Source: Anthopleura xanthogrammica (Eukaryota > Cnidaria > Anthozoa > Actiniaria > Actiniidae). From it: DNA of 64,000 nucleotides. Both the position numbers and the translations under genes were made by a program. This document shows, one piece after another, positions 50,701 through 62,000 of the stretch. The notes beneath the pieces were generated by a model. That model did no database searches, was not told the origin of the DNA, and was given only the letters and a program-made list of their open reading frames with translations. The DNA lies in assembly GCA_964019055.1 (NCBI GenBank), contig OZ025208.1:18064228-18128227 (forward strand), read 5' to 3'. Each line of letters begins with the position of its first letter. Within the stretch, counting starts at the first letter, position 1.

Positions 50701-53633
50701 AAGTAATATTTAAGAAGACTTTCTTGTGCTTGTTCTTATAGTCACTCATATCTGCTTTCTTCAGATAATACACGCGATATCCCAACAACACGCCATTCTC
50801 ATTTTCGGCTGAGATAGGATCCCATCTAAGATAGATACTGCAACAGTCTAATGCTCTGATCTCTGTTATCTTTGGAAGTGCACTTGGTGCTGAAAGCATA
50901 ACGAGATTTGAATGGAACACTCAAATAAATGTCATCTGATGTCATCTGTACTGTAGGTATCTCGACTGAACATGGTAGGTGTTAGTTGGTTTACTGGAGG
51001 TATCTCTACTGAACATAGTAGGTGTTAGTTGGTTTACTGGAGGTATCTCTACTGAACATGGTAGGTGTTAGTTGGTTTACTGGAGGTATCTCGACTGAAC
51101 ATGGTAGGTGTTAGTTGGTTTACTGTAGGTATCTCTACTGAACATGGTAGGTGTTAGTCGGTTTACTGGAGGTATCTCTACTGAACATGGTAGGTGCTAG
51201 TCGGTTTACTGGAGGTATCTCTACTGAACATGGTAGGTGTTAGTCGGTTTACTGGAGGTATCTCTACTGAATATGGTAAGTGTTAGTTGGTTTACTGGAG
51301 GTATCTCTACTGAACATGGTAGGTGTTAGTTGGTTTACTGGAGGTATCTCGACTGAACATGGTAGGTGTTAGTTGGTTTACTGGAGGTATCTCGACTGAA
51401 CATGGTAGGTGTTAGTCGGTTTACTGGAGGTATCTCTACTGAACATGGTAGGTGTTAGTCGGTTTACTGGAGGTATCTCTACTGAACATGGTAGGTGCTA
51501 GTCGGTTTACTGGAGGTATCTCTACTGAACATGGTAGGTGTTAGATGGTTTACTGGAGGTATCTCTACTGAATATGGTAGGTGTTAGTTGGTTTACTGGA
51601 GGTATCTCGACTGAACATGGTAGGTGTTAGTCGGTTTACTGGAGGTATCTCTACTGACCACGGTAGGTGTTAGTTGTCATAGATACATGCTTCATTTTGA
51701 GGTAGACTTTGATTAAATTTTAAATATAAGAAATACATTAGAAGGCAACTTTCTTATTTCGATTCATTTCATTAAGGCAATGGGCTCGCGCACTCGTGCG
51801 CATCTTTCTGCGCATTTTTTTTATTATTTAGAATTGTATAATATATTGACCAAAATGTGAAACAATACACTGTATTTATATAACTTGACAATTAGTCGCA
51901 TGGCAGTCATTTAGTGTATGTTCGATGACTCGAGGCATGCGCGACAAAACCCATGGATTGGGCTACCTGTGTGCTTTCCGTTTGTCGCTCTTCATTTTGC
52001 GTTGCTTTACGACTTATATCTTGTAAATGAATACGGTGACCTATACAATTTTTTCCTGAATTCGATGTCTTTTAACTAAAGCTAGTACATATCGAAAAAA
52101 ATAAAAAATCTATCGGTTTTTTTTCGAGAAAATCGTGAAACATCATCTAAAAAAGACTTGACATTCGCACGTAATTTCGACTGTTTTTCAAGTTGGAAAT
52201 GTCAAAACCTAGCATTTTTCCTGAACTTTGTGACATTAAACTGTTTTTCAAGGAAGTTTATTTACTTTAGTACCTCTGAAAGCCTCTGTTTTTCATATTG
52301 CAGCCACCAGAATTAAACTAGACGTAATACTTTGAGAAGCGTTTTTTTTCGTTCTAGACTCGCTGGGGAGTGCCGTGTTCAAGCTAACATAGCGCAAAAT
52401 CTATGTCGATGACCCCCGATTTTTGTTGTTGTTCTGTTTTGTCCATCTCAAAAACTATCTATATGCAAAATTATAGGAAAATCTATCGGTTAAATTTGCG
52501 CGAGCCCATTGCCTTAATAGTTATTCAAAATTGTTCGTCATATTTCGATTCAGTGCATGTATGCATTGGATGACTGAGTAAATACGAAAGTGGACCAGGA
52601 TGAATTTCGGATAGCTTTGGGTTAATGAGTTAACTAAGATTGAAAGACACAGGTTTTACTTACGAGCTTCGTCTGTCGTGGCTTGGCCTTGAACGCTAAA
52701 ATTGCTCAGCCCATTGGTAGTATTTGCTTTGATCTTGACCAAGTATACCGTATAAGGCATTAACCCGTCTATCAAAAGCGACGTTTGGTTTCCAGGAACA
52801 AGCTTTGTTCTCCATGCACCAACATCTTTTTTCTGGTAATACACATGGTATTCAGAAACATTTGGCATTGCATTCCATTCTACCACTATACTGTGGGAGC
52901 CATTTCTGGTAACATTGACTCCTGCTGGTGGAGTTGGTACTGTAATCAATATTGCATAATAACAATAATAAGATATTTATTAAAGTATTTTTTAATAATG
53001 GACTGGGATATCAGTCCAATATCAGGCGTAGCGACCATGAGGCCCCAAAAGAGATAATCTAGGGGAACGACTTGGACTGTTTTTCTCACCTTCACTTGTT
53101 TAATTCAAAACAAAAGGTTTAAACAAAAGAAGGTGAGAAATTCGGGATAAAATCGCATGCGCACTGAAAACGATTCTTAAACTTTGAACTGGCTTATATA
53201 GCGCCCTTTCTATATGTATATAATCAAAGGCGCTTTACAATCATGAGAGGTGGTTAGTATGAGGTGTAGGCACTGAGGGTGGTCACTGCCTGGGTTTCTT
53301 TACGTCCTCAGGGGTTCTTTTATTGGTTAGTGATGATAAAGTGTGGAGAGACGGGACCGCCATTTAAAGTGGTCATCCGAGCCACGTGAAAGTCTAGCCG
53401 TTTGTAGATGTAATTACAAATGCAGCACTTTCTCCTCAGTTATTTTAAGAGCATGAGTGTTTTAAGAACCAAGACCTCCCGCACGAAAGTCCGGTGCTCA
53501 ACCAACTGAGCCAACCGGGCGGCGATAACCAAACGAAAAATGATTATTTCACTAAATACCCACCTTGAGCGGCACGAACATTAACCAAGAACCATATAAC
53601 CACGATGATAGGAGGTAAGACAAAATTTGCCAT
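35727..53633 (-). CDS. Receptor tyrosine kinase: signal peptide, FN3 x3, Ig, SEA-like, FN3, TM, kinase
   Basis: Exons 5' to 3': 53633-53564, 52939-52664, 50889-50566, 49781-49494, 48549-48232, 47627-47515, 47095-47031, 46919-46765, 46684-46385, 44334-44195, 43616-43406, 43094-42984, 38232-38024, 37585-37463, 37372-37302, 37225-37185, 37101-37002, 36503-36404, 36101-35727. All are in phase and give 1129 residues. Signal peptide 1-23; FN3 at about 24-115, 116-223, 224-319; Ig 320-425 (C343, W355, C406); SEA-like 426-536 with GSVTA at 487; FN3 537-636; TM 643-665; glycine loop GSGAFG 726-731, K750, E767, HRDLAARN 863-870, DFG 883-885, APE 910-912. Extracellular domain exons are mostly phase 1-1, typical of shuffled modules. 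Kinase-insert YMNV (822) fits a GRB2-type site. The tail has YLEI, YDEV and a doubled RYTDIQ. The start was chosen for the signal peptide. Ligand and subfamily are unknown. Confidence 0.9.
36542..36885. repeat. CCAT/CCGT microsatellite, unit 2
   Basis: Counterpart of 15600-15943 in the RTK intron between exons 36404-36503 and 37002-37101. Length is unchanged. Confidence 0.92.
38653..40076. repeat. 14-bp satellite array A, unit 2
   Basis: About 102 units. The first 28 or so follow the same order of C and T versions as unit 1, then the orders diverge. It lies in the RTK intron between exons 38024-38232 and 42984-43094. Confidence 0.97.
40088..40452. mobile_element. Two short inverted-repeat elements between satellite blocks, unit 2
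   Basis: Counterparts of the foldback at 19244-19382 (here 40088-40226) and the element at 19388-19608 (here 40232-40452). Confidence 0.75.
40455..42934. repeat. 14-bp satellite array B, unit 2
   Basis: About 177 units, 29 fewer than unit 1. Open frames of 566 and 498 codons are period artefacts; the latter runs past the array into the antisense of an RTK exon. Confidence 0.97.
43330..43405. other. Right edge of the duplicated segment
   Basis: From 43330 the sequence is single-copy in the window. This is RTK intron sequence upstream of the alpha-C exon that is missing from unit 1. Confidence 0.8.
43643..43700 (-). mobile_element. Possible non-LTR retrotransposon 3' tail
   Basis: Read on the minus strand: TGGTATTTTTTATGGGTACA, then AATAAACTTGATTGAATTG and ATTGA repeats. 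A short 3' UTR end followed by a pentanucleotide repeat is typical of CR1/L2-type LINE tails. No reverse transcriptase is nearby. It lies in the RTK intron upstream of exon 43406-43616. Confidence 0.45.
44307..46250 (-). repeat. 72-bp tandem array, 27 units, each carrying the RTK TM-exon splice acceptor
   Basis: Units start GTGAGCAGTACTTGTTTCAT at 44307 and every 72 bases to 46179. On the RTK sense (minus) strand each unit reads a pyrimidine-rich stretch, CTTGTATACAG or CTTGTATATAG, then ATATCATGATGAAACAAG and the next bases of the transmembrane exon. The copy nearest 44334 is the true exon start. The others lie upstream in the intron. Both strands are open for about 680 codons only because 72 is a multiple of three. 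Confidence 0.95.
47700..47840. repeat. TCTCTATAGTCTCTGG repeats in RTK intron
   Basis: Imperfect repeats of about 34 bp with TCTCTATATTGACTGTAG between the Ig exon and the first SEA exon. Confidence 0.8.
47855..48100. repeat. 20-bp minisatellite (TTTTTTGCTGATAAAATGA), about 12 units
   Basis: AAAATGAGTTTTTTGCTGAT-type units with GAC/GAG and GCTG/GTTG variants, in the RTK intron between the Ig exon (48232-48549) and the SEA exon (47515-47627). Confidence 0.93.
48679..48823. mobile_element. Foldback MITE, 145 bp, near-perfect hairpin
   Basis: AGATCAAAAACTCGTGCTTC pairs with GAAGCACGAGTTTTTGATCT, with the pairing continuing inward to a CGAGGCCGAAGGCCGAG centre. In the RTK intron between FN3-3 and Ig. 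Confidence 0.88.
49016..49469. mobile_element. MITE-like element with about 66-bp inverted ends and a tRNA-like core
   Basis: Left arm 49016-49081 and right arm 49404-49469 are inverted (AAACTCATTAATAATTCAT; CAGTCACGTGCAT and others). Between them, 49135-49205 holds TTAGTTTAGTTGGTAATACA and CCCGGTTCGAGTCCC, good A- and B-box matches. The tRNA acceptor stem does not pair, so I read it as a tRNA-derived relic captured between inverted arms. Confidence 0.65.
50950..51670. repeat. 43-bp minisatellite, about 17 units, RTK intron
   Basis: Units of AGGTATCTCTACTGAACATG plus GTAGGTGTTAGTTGGTTTAC, with CGACTG and AGTCGG variants, between the FN3-1 and FN3-2 exons. Confidence 0.94.
51776..52513. mobile_element. 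TTAA-flanked MITE, 738 bp (piggyBac-like target site)
   Basis: Inverted ends GGCAATGGGCTCGCGCA are present at both termini and TTAA lies immediately outside each (51772-51775, 52514-52517). No transposase frame is inside. TTAA duplication is the mark of piggyBac-type elements. Confidence 0.75.
53190..53525 (-). mobile_element. tRNA-derived SINE, fullest copy in the window
   Basis: On the minus strand it begins GCCGCCCGGTTGGCTCAGTT with an A box (GGCTCAGTTGGTTGAGC) and a degenerate B box, continues through TCATGCTCTTAAAATAACTG and AATGGCGGTCCCGTCTC, and ends near GCGCTATATAAGCC. Relics of the same family lie at 5-160, 17574-17706 and their unit 2 copies. It is in the first RTK intron. Confidence 0.75.
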
Positions 53634-54281
53634 ACTGTAGTCCAAGGAACAACTGAGAAATTATAAAATATATGGTCATTAATTTATTGTCATCACAATA
53701 TTTGACATTTCTCCATCTGACAACGTCATCTCACTTTTTATTAAATATTGAAGTTTGCGGCGCGACACGTTATCATGGAACATCTAGACACGAGTCATAA
53801 GGTCACTTCGTATTTCAGTTCTAAATCGAATCCTTCTCGATCTTCCTGAGGTTGAAAGGTCTGCTTTGAACAAGCGTTAGACCAAATCTATAGATGCTTT
53901 TTGATTTCATTACTATTCGAGCCGTCAAAACTAGTTTCAGTTATGTCATTCACGTAAAGGGAACTTTCCCCTTTCTCTAGATAGGATAGCTAAAGGAAAA
54001 GAATAACATCCTTTACACTGTAAAGTCTCTTCGTCGAAGTACAGTACACGAGACGTCGTTTTCTCAGGCGAGGAGATCAATGACTGTCTAAGACTGATTG
54101 ATGCCAATGTAGCAACTGTTGGCTGGTAGCCTTAGCATCATAAAATGACATACAATAGTCAGTTGTGTTACGTGTCACTCACTGTCAGTTGACAGTAATA
54201 ATATAGCATAGAATATACACAGAACTCGTTTCTTCTTAAGAGTTTTCTTAGACAAATTATTGCATTCCAGTGCGTATCTTA
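53634..54281. other. RTK upstream region
   Basis: On the minus strand ATTTCTCAG and GGACTACAG precede the RTK ATG, so an untranslated first exon may lie further up. No coding exon was recognised here. Confidence 0.45.
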
Positions 54282-54465
54282 CTGCGATTCTCAATATTCT
54301 GCGAACTCAGACATTTCAAATGCTTATTGTGAAATTGGTTTTTCGCTGCCGTCAATCAAAACTAATCAGTCGGTACCTTTTATATTTTTGACTGGCGGCA
54401 GTGAAAAACCAAATTCCAACGGGCAACTCGCAACTACCGAGTTCGCAGAATATTGAGAATCGCAG
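54282..54465. mobile_element. MITE, 184 bp, TA-flanked
   Basis: CTGCGATTCTCAATATTCTG at the left and its inverse CAGAATATTGAGAATCGCAG at the right, with TA outside both. An inner inverted pair (AATTGGTTTTTCGCTGCCG / GGCGGCAGTGAAAAACC) suggests a hairpin. Confidence 0.82.
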
Positions 54466-55579
54466 TAATGTAATTATATCAATGCTGCCGAAGATTGTTA
54501 TTCCACATTCGTATTTCTAATACATCTATTTGTACTGACCAAATCGACGTCTAGTGACCGTACTGATTAACCGAGCTCTGCCGTAAAGAACCATCTAGAA
54601 GGAAACGACTGCCTGATTATCATTCGAGTGTTAATGTGATTAGTATACATAATTAATAATGGCTGAAGCAATACAACTTCGGCAGTGTAATATGGATCCG
54701 TCCCATTCGTAACAGCTCACAGGAAATACATTCATAGCATTGAGCTATCACAACTTTGTTATTTAAATGTATTTCTAGCGAATATTTCTATCGAATTCCG
54801 ATAGATATCTTAAATAGCAAATACTCAAGATAGGTATTTTCTGGTTTGACAAACAAGCCATTTAGAGCTGTCTTCTTATGTCGAACTATCGCAATTACTT
54901 TGAATCACGTCAATTAATCATTTTCAATACTATAGTTATCTATTCATACTTACACTTATGATGATAAGAACTGCTGTAGAAAGAAGACAAGCAAAGATCG
55001 TACCCGAGCTTACAGCATTTCGATCAGTATGCTTTGATGCATACGGAAGTTAAACTTGTCTGCTCAACCTTGATAGTGACGTCATGGCCGTCACGCAAAC
55101 GCCAACGTTTCGCATCAAAAATTCCTCCCTTGAAGCTGAACTATAACCAACATAGGGCTGTGAGTAGCTCCTTGGCAAGAGTAAATATTTGATCAATCTT
55201 TGCAATTATTTGTTATTATAACAGAAAACTTTAATGATCATGTCGATGAACATAAATCTATAATATTAATAACAATGATTATATTTCGGCACGGTTCACG
55301 AAAATTTAAAAAGGACGATTACGGCTCACGGAAATTATCAAGCCTTCAAATTCAAGAAAATTCATGATTCACGAGGTGTAGGACATCCTCATCGCAGGTC
55401 ACGAAAATTAAAAAAACCGTTCACGATTTCACGCCAAAACCTCTTACCGCCCCTGTTCGTAGGCTCAGAATTCAGCCGTCGGGGTTTATATCAGGCCTTT
55501 TATTAGACTTTCGAAAGTCCTTACTCGCCTTTCGCTCCGCTGAAGGCTCGCCTCGCGCTTCGCGTTCACCTAAAATTAT
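54466..55579. other. Shared upstream region of divergent RTK and TMEM241
   Basis: No exon was recognised. The part at 55285-55440 has repeated GGTTCACGAAAATT / GATTCACGAG motifs that resemble 61880-62010 and may be an old repeat. Promoters of both genes are expected somewhere between 53634 and 56089. Confidence 0.4.
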
Positions 55580-55962
55580 GCACCTATCAATGTCTTGCCC
55601 CAACGGGGGGAGTGCGGGCATAGACGGGCTATTGAAAATGAAACGTTACCCGTGATTGGGGCGGCTCGGCCTTTTTTGACACAGGGTTTCCCTTGGGTAG
55701 GGTTCATTGACAGTTTGACCGAGGTGGACTAGGCTCAGAAAACTTCCAAAATGGCGGAAATGGCGCAAGTATATAATGAATGTCTGCGATTACAATTATA
55801 ATAGTACAATACGTTTTCAAGAGAAATTACAATGGGGGCATTTGACAAATATTGACATGCACATACACCCCCAGAATGGGGATCATTGACGAAAAAATAT
55901 GGAACATATAGCCCCTGCGTATGCCCGCACTCCCCCCGTTGGTGCAAGACATTGATAGGTGC
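55580..55962. mobile_element. MITE, 383 bp, ATTAT-flanked, just upstream of TMEM241
   Basis: The ends GCACCTATCAATGTCTTG and its inverse extend to about 42 bp with one mismatch and include a CGGGGGGAGTGCGGGCAT block. ATTAT lies directly outside both ends (55575-55579, 55963-55967). No coding capacity. Confidence 0.82.
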
Positions 55963-56089
55963 ATTATCGCGCTTCGCGCTCTGACACAGCGAGTGCGACT
56001 TGTGGCAAGTCTAGCCTTTTATATAAAAACTCTTTGTTGGGATTCCTGTGCTACTGTAAAAGAGGGAGTCCTGTGTAATATTTTTCACG

Positions 56090-59000
56090 ATGCCAACATG
56101 GCGGACGAGGGGCATTGTGTTTGCATTTTGTTCTTTAACTTTAATCACAATGTTAACCAACAAGGTATGGAGTAATAAGTCATTTTAAGTAATTTTGCTT
56201 TGCTATTTTATCTACTGGATGTGGAGTAACAAATTCCATTTTTTTCATTTACTTCTTGTTCATTGTTTATCAATAATCAGTTGTTAATACACTTTTGTTT
56301 CTTGACAGTATGTTTTATCAATACTGAAATTCACATACCCAACAATTTATCAAAGGTATATAAGTTTATTTTAATGAACTTTTTAAAAAGTCGCTTATGA
56401 ATTAAAAATACAATATGCCTCATTTAAGACTCAATATACGTAACTTATGTGTTGTATTAACATTAGCTGGCAAACAGGTACAGTGGCTGCAGTTCTTTTG
56501 ATCCTTCATGGTATTGGATATATACAGCTGGACTTAACAGTTAACAGGTACAAGGATCATACTTTTGGAATTCCTTGAAGTGTCTTTGAAATAGACGTTT
56601 TTCAAAAATGGCGGCCGGACATTCGAATGAGTTTAAATTAAACTGAGTGAAAAACCAATACCAGCACTAGGAAGAGCGCCTTTACTTTAGTATCCCCACA
56701 AAGATTCAATAGGTCAGGTGTTATATCGGCCGAGAAATTATTTTTTTGAAAACCGACAAATTTACAGAATTTGCTTATACCCCCAGCCATACAAACGTCT
56801 GTAAATTTGTCGATTTTCAAAAAAAGTTTTCTCAGCCGGTATAACACCTGACAAAATGAAACTTTGTAGGGTTACTGAAGTAAAGGTGCTCTTTTGCTGG
56901 TATTGGTAGTGCTGGTATTGGTTTATAATTTTAACTCATTTGAATTTTCGGCTGCCATTTTTGAAAAAAGTCTATTGCACCATAAGACAGCAAGCTCTTG
57001 TTTGTTTTCTAGGAATATTATGATTTCCTGGTTTCCAGCAACTGTATACTTTACTGGGATGATCTACTCCGGTTCTGTTGCACTGTCGAAGCTAGTAAGA
57101 CACATTAATACTTTCCAGAATATAAGTTTACATATATTATTATCATTGTATTTGTTCATTATTTGTTCACTTTTCTTTCTTCTAGCCTATACCTGTATTC
57201 TGTGTTCTACACTACATGACATTTATGTGGGTCTCATTAATAGAAACAATTCTACACAGAAAGGTAAGAAACAAATAAGTATTATAATGAGGTCTTATCA
57301 AACTAAAATTGGTATTGTTACATTCGTAATCCCCAGCGAATAACAAAACTCAAAGAGATTTCAAGTTTTTAAAATCAAATAATTAAAAGTTCAAACATGT
57401 TTTGTGTTCTTTGACAGTTGGTATATAACAAAGCACTTATTGACTGGAACCTTGGGAAAGCAGTGTGTTTTGTTGTCCCTCAACAGTGATGTTTCCCTTG
57501 GCTATGCCTTGGAAAACATTGTATTCTCGGGACCACAAAACAAACTTTTTTCCCTTGGTCCCAGTCAGGAAGTGTTCACTGTTTGAACCTTATATGCAGA
57601 GATTGTATTTAGATTGAGAAATTAATTTCAACACAAAGAAGGGAATTCAGGATGGTGTAATAGTAGTGCACTAACAACAAACATCTGATGTCTTGTCAAC
57701 AAAGTTGGGGTACTAAATTCCAATTAAAGGTAGTTCGGGACCCTTGCAACTGAGCATCAATTTCACGCATCTTGTTTTTGATCATTTATCTAAGTGTTTT
57801 TGATGTTTCACCCTAATATTATGTAAATTTGGAACCACCTTCACAATCAACATAAAGATTTCTTGGATTTAGCTCTATTTCCGTTGTAAAAACGAAGTTT
57901 GCCCGAACACATTCAAAATCTTATTGCCAGTTATCAGCTCTGTTTGTGTCATTTTGCAACAAAATGGTTCTTCACGAAAACTCAATCTAGGAAAAGGAAT
58001 TCAACTCTGAAGATTCTGAATTTGATTGGAATAGATTATACAGACATGAGTGAACAAAATGACTGACAAATACGTTTTAAGCGGTCATTAAGGTAATAGA
58101 ACCCAGTCCCGTGTGGACATGAACGGTGATTTTTCCTCCGAGTTTGAAGATTCTTGACGCTAAATCTCATTTATTAGCAAGGTGACCCCCTATTTTTATT
58201 TTAGATTTGAGTTTCTCATGTAAATTGTTTTCATAATATGAAATAAAAAATGCATCATTTTCGATGGAAAAATGTAGTAATTTTCACATTTTATATTCCA
58301 TTATTGTCACGAAAGAGGATACATATCCCTCTTTTGCTTGACATATTTTTTGCTTCGATAGCTTCCAATGCGTAAATTTTATGTTAATGATATGTGAGAT
58401 AAGGAAGGTTGTTTCCATAACAGTTATTTGTTTGTGTTCAACATTGAGAAAAAGTCTGAAAAAATACTTTTTTTGGTCAAGAATTTGTTCAATTTTTGCG
58501 ACAGAAAATACAAAAAACCTCCCTAGTCTACCCCCCTTTAATTCGAAAACGACCACGGTGACCCCCATTTTTTATTTCATTTTTGAGTTTCACCTATGAA
58601 GTTCTTTTCGTAGACAAAGTTTGAAAGAAAGTTTATTGCAGGATCTATGGGTCCCGAACCACCTTAACAGACCTTTTTGCTTTACCATTTTTTCGACTTT
58701 GTGCACTCTAAAAACAATAGGTGAGATCAAAGATTGTACAGAATTTGAACATCTTTAGAACTTGAGCAAAAGATGCTTGTATTTCATTGTTTTTGAACAA
58801 TAGTTGTAGTCAGTTCATGCTTTCAGCATACACAAGTGTTGTGCATTGGTATGGCCCGACTCATTGTTAATTACAACAAATTATGAAATAGAAATACACA
58901 TTAAAGAATAAGGACCACTATTATAACTAATTTGTCAAAAAACTCAAAAAATATATATTATTATATATCAATTATTATTATCTTGCTGATTGTCAGAAGA

Positions 59001-62000
59001 TTGTTAAGAATCAAATTCTGTTCTTTTTTAGCCATTACAGGTTCTTCCAACTCTCTGGTAAGGAAGTTTGTCAGACTCTGTAAGCCATAATAATTTTATT
59101 ATCCAAATGTCCAAATGAGATGGAAAAGATAATTGATATTTAGTAAGGATTTATTCTTATGCTTTCAAGTCTAGGTCTTGTTGGCATATCATCTTTTATC
59201 ATTGCAAGATTAGATCCTCAGGTAACTGGTGTTATTATGCATAACTTGTATAGGAAATTGCACGACCTCGTGTACAATTTGGAAATTAATAGGTACAAGT
59301 AATGTTTTGAAAGTTCTTGTAATTGCACAAGCCTTTAGGCGAGTGCCTATTAATTCCAAATTGTATGAGAAGGTCATGTGATTTTTTATTTATAGTTCAC
59401 TGAACATAATTTTATAAAGACAAGTATGTCGAAGCGAAGGCATTCATCTGTCTCTTTGGCCAATTTTCTCCAACAAATTCTAATTAAGGACAACTGAAAT
59501 GCATAAAAAAAGATTTTTGTTTACACTCAAATTTGCCACTGTTGGCCCTGTTTCCATAGTGTTTCCATAGCGACTTAATTGGTACCCCTACGGAGTACCT
59601 GCTAACGCTCTAATTGTACTGCTCTCGACCAATCAGAATCGAGAAATTTTGTCCAGAGTACTATAAGTAAAATAACAGTTATAAATCTTGCATTCTGATT
59701 GGTTAGAAGTACATGCATTATGAGAGCATGCAGCACACTGGGCACTTCCTATCACTGTGTGTTTTAATTACTGCACACAGCATGCACATGTATTTTCTAT
59801 GCGTATGGGGATTGTTGGCTGAGGATATTCAGTTAGTTATCAAAAAAATCATGGCTTTATTGGGGAATAACACAGACCTCAACCTTAATTATCATTTATC
59901 ATATCATGCTCAATGGAATGTAATAACTGCCTAATAATGCAACTATTATCAGTTACAACTATGTATTTCATGGTCTTGTTCTGGAAATTCTGGCAAATAA
60001 TGATTATAATTATGTCTTTATCAGTTTAACCGTATTGGTTACACATGGATGGTATTGCATTGTATCTTTTCTGGTAGGTTAATGTTGTTTACTACATTGT
60101 TTTATTCTAATTGTCTGAGCAACCTGATGGTTATGGAAATTCAAAGTGTAAAGTATCCATATTTGTTTATCATTCATAGTAATTAGTTTCTTCAGACCTG
60201 GTTTGGGCGTCGCGTTTCATATGTGCCAGGTCTGGTGCAAATGATTTCAGACAATAGGTTTGGCTTGTTTGCGTTGGATCCAGTGCATATGGGATTCGGC
60301 ACCTAAATCGGGCCTAATTTCCGTGCCTCTAAGGGAAATGAAGCATATCATATATTTACATCTATATTTATCACATAATTTCTATTTAGTTATCAGATTT
60401 GATATAATCTAATGTATTCAATTTTTTCATGCTTTTCTTTATATATATTGTCAATAACAATTTTATTGTAAATTAGCTCTGAAAATCCCCATGGGGATGG
60501 GTTATTGTAAGTTCAACTGCTATCAATGGAAGCCAACGGTGCATTCAATTTTTGAGCTACTTTTATTCTTAAACATAATCATGATGGTTTTGTTATTGAA
60601 TTTAAAGGAATGTACCTGTATACAGAAAATTCTCTCAAGTATTTAAAACTAAGGTATGGATCATTGTCAAACTTATTAGAATTTCAGTCCTTTCCTCGAG
60701 TCCCCTTGTAAAAGAACAAAATAAACATGTTGATCTACTTAAAACCATTGCATAAATAGATTATATATATATGACTGTTTTATATTACATGTTAATAAGA
60801 TATGTTTTCCCAACAGTGAAATAAACAAAATATTTTACAACACTATATCCAGGTACGTTTTTCATTTAATTATTAACTTCTATGTTATCTCAACCCTAAA
60901 GACTGGGCTACTTTTGCATTTAGGAGGCACTTAATTATCCAGGGGGGGGGTCAGGGGGGTCCAGACCCCCTGTCTTACCTAAGGGACCATTGTTTGTTTT
61001 ATCCTAAAATTTATTTAAAAACTTTGCATGAAGTATACATTTGGGCCCTCTCTCAACTTTTGGACCCCCCTGTCAACAAATTCCTGTATCCGCCCTTGCC
61101 TTGTACTATTATGCACTTTTCGTAAAGAATGTAATTATGAAATATCGTACTTCTTTCATTGCAGCATTGTAATTTTAATGGCTGTGTGTGTTGGTACAGG
61201 TAATTATATTGTAGCAATATATTTTTGTAACTATTACGTTTGTTGCTGTGTTATTAGTCCTCAAATTCTTCTAGTATATAATAGGAGGTAACCTAGGTAA
61301 CCTAATCAGCAAGAACGTTAGGGTTGCATTTGAGACCTTCACAATTTTAATTTATAAACGCGGTTTTTTTAGTTCATGATTACTTGCTTCCAATGTTCTT
61401 TTGCTTTTTATTCTTTTCTTAATAGGTTAAGTCAGAAAGGAACAAAATGCTAATGAAAACTGATATTTATACTTCCAGGTGAATTGTATAAAGTATTAGA
61501 ATTTCCATTCCTGTATAATAGAGCATTTCATATTGGCTGCCTAGCGAGGTAATTATTATTATTTTGAAGGTAAAAAAGAACGTCAATTAATTTTGCCAAA
61601 AATATACACTTCATCTAAACAAGGAATTCAAAAGTGGAGGTATGGTTTATAATTTATTCCGTATCATTTATTTATTTTTAGTGGACTTTTTGGTGCAGTG
61701 CTTAGTATTCAAGGAACTATTATTATGAACACCGAGTACAAATCGTCCGTACCGAATATCAATTGTATCAACAAGGTGCGTAAGTATGTGTAGTGATGTT
61801 ATAGTATTTTTCTTGGGTAACTGGTTGGTCCTACACCAGATGTATCCGGGTTATTTTTATCAGGGTGGCACAGGGGTTACGCGTGACGCGTGATTCGGCC
61901 TCTTTTTAGACCGTGATTCGTGAAAATTCGTATTACACCCTAAATCCTTGTATCAAGGTTATTCATTAATCGTATTTCGTGATTTCATGAAAAAATTGCC

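Noticed and set aside
55735..56175. Small frames around the 383-bp MITE upstream of TMEM241
   Set aside because: They cross MITE inverted ends or read the first TMEM241 exon in the wrong frame.
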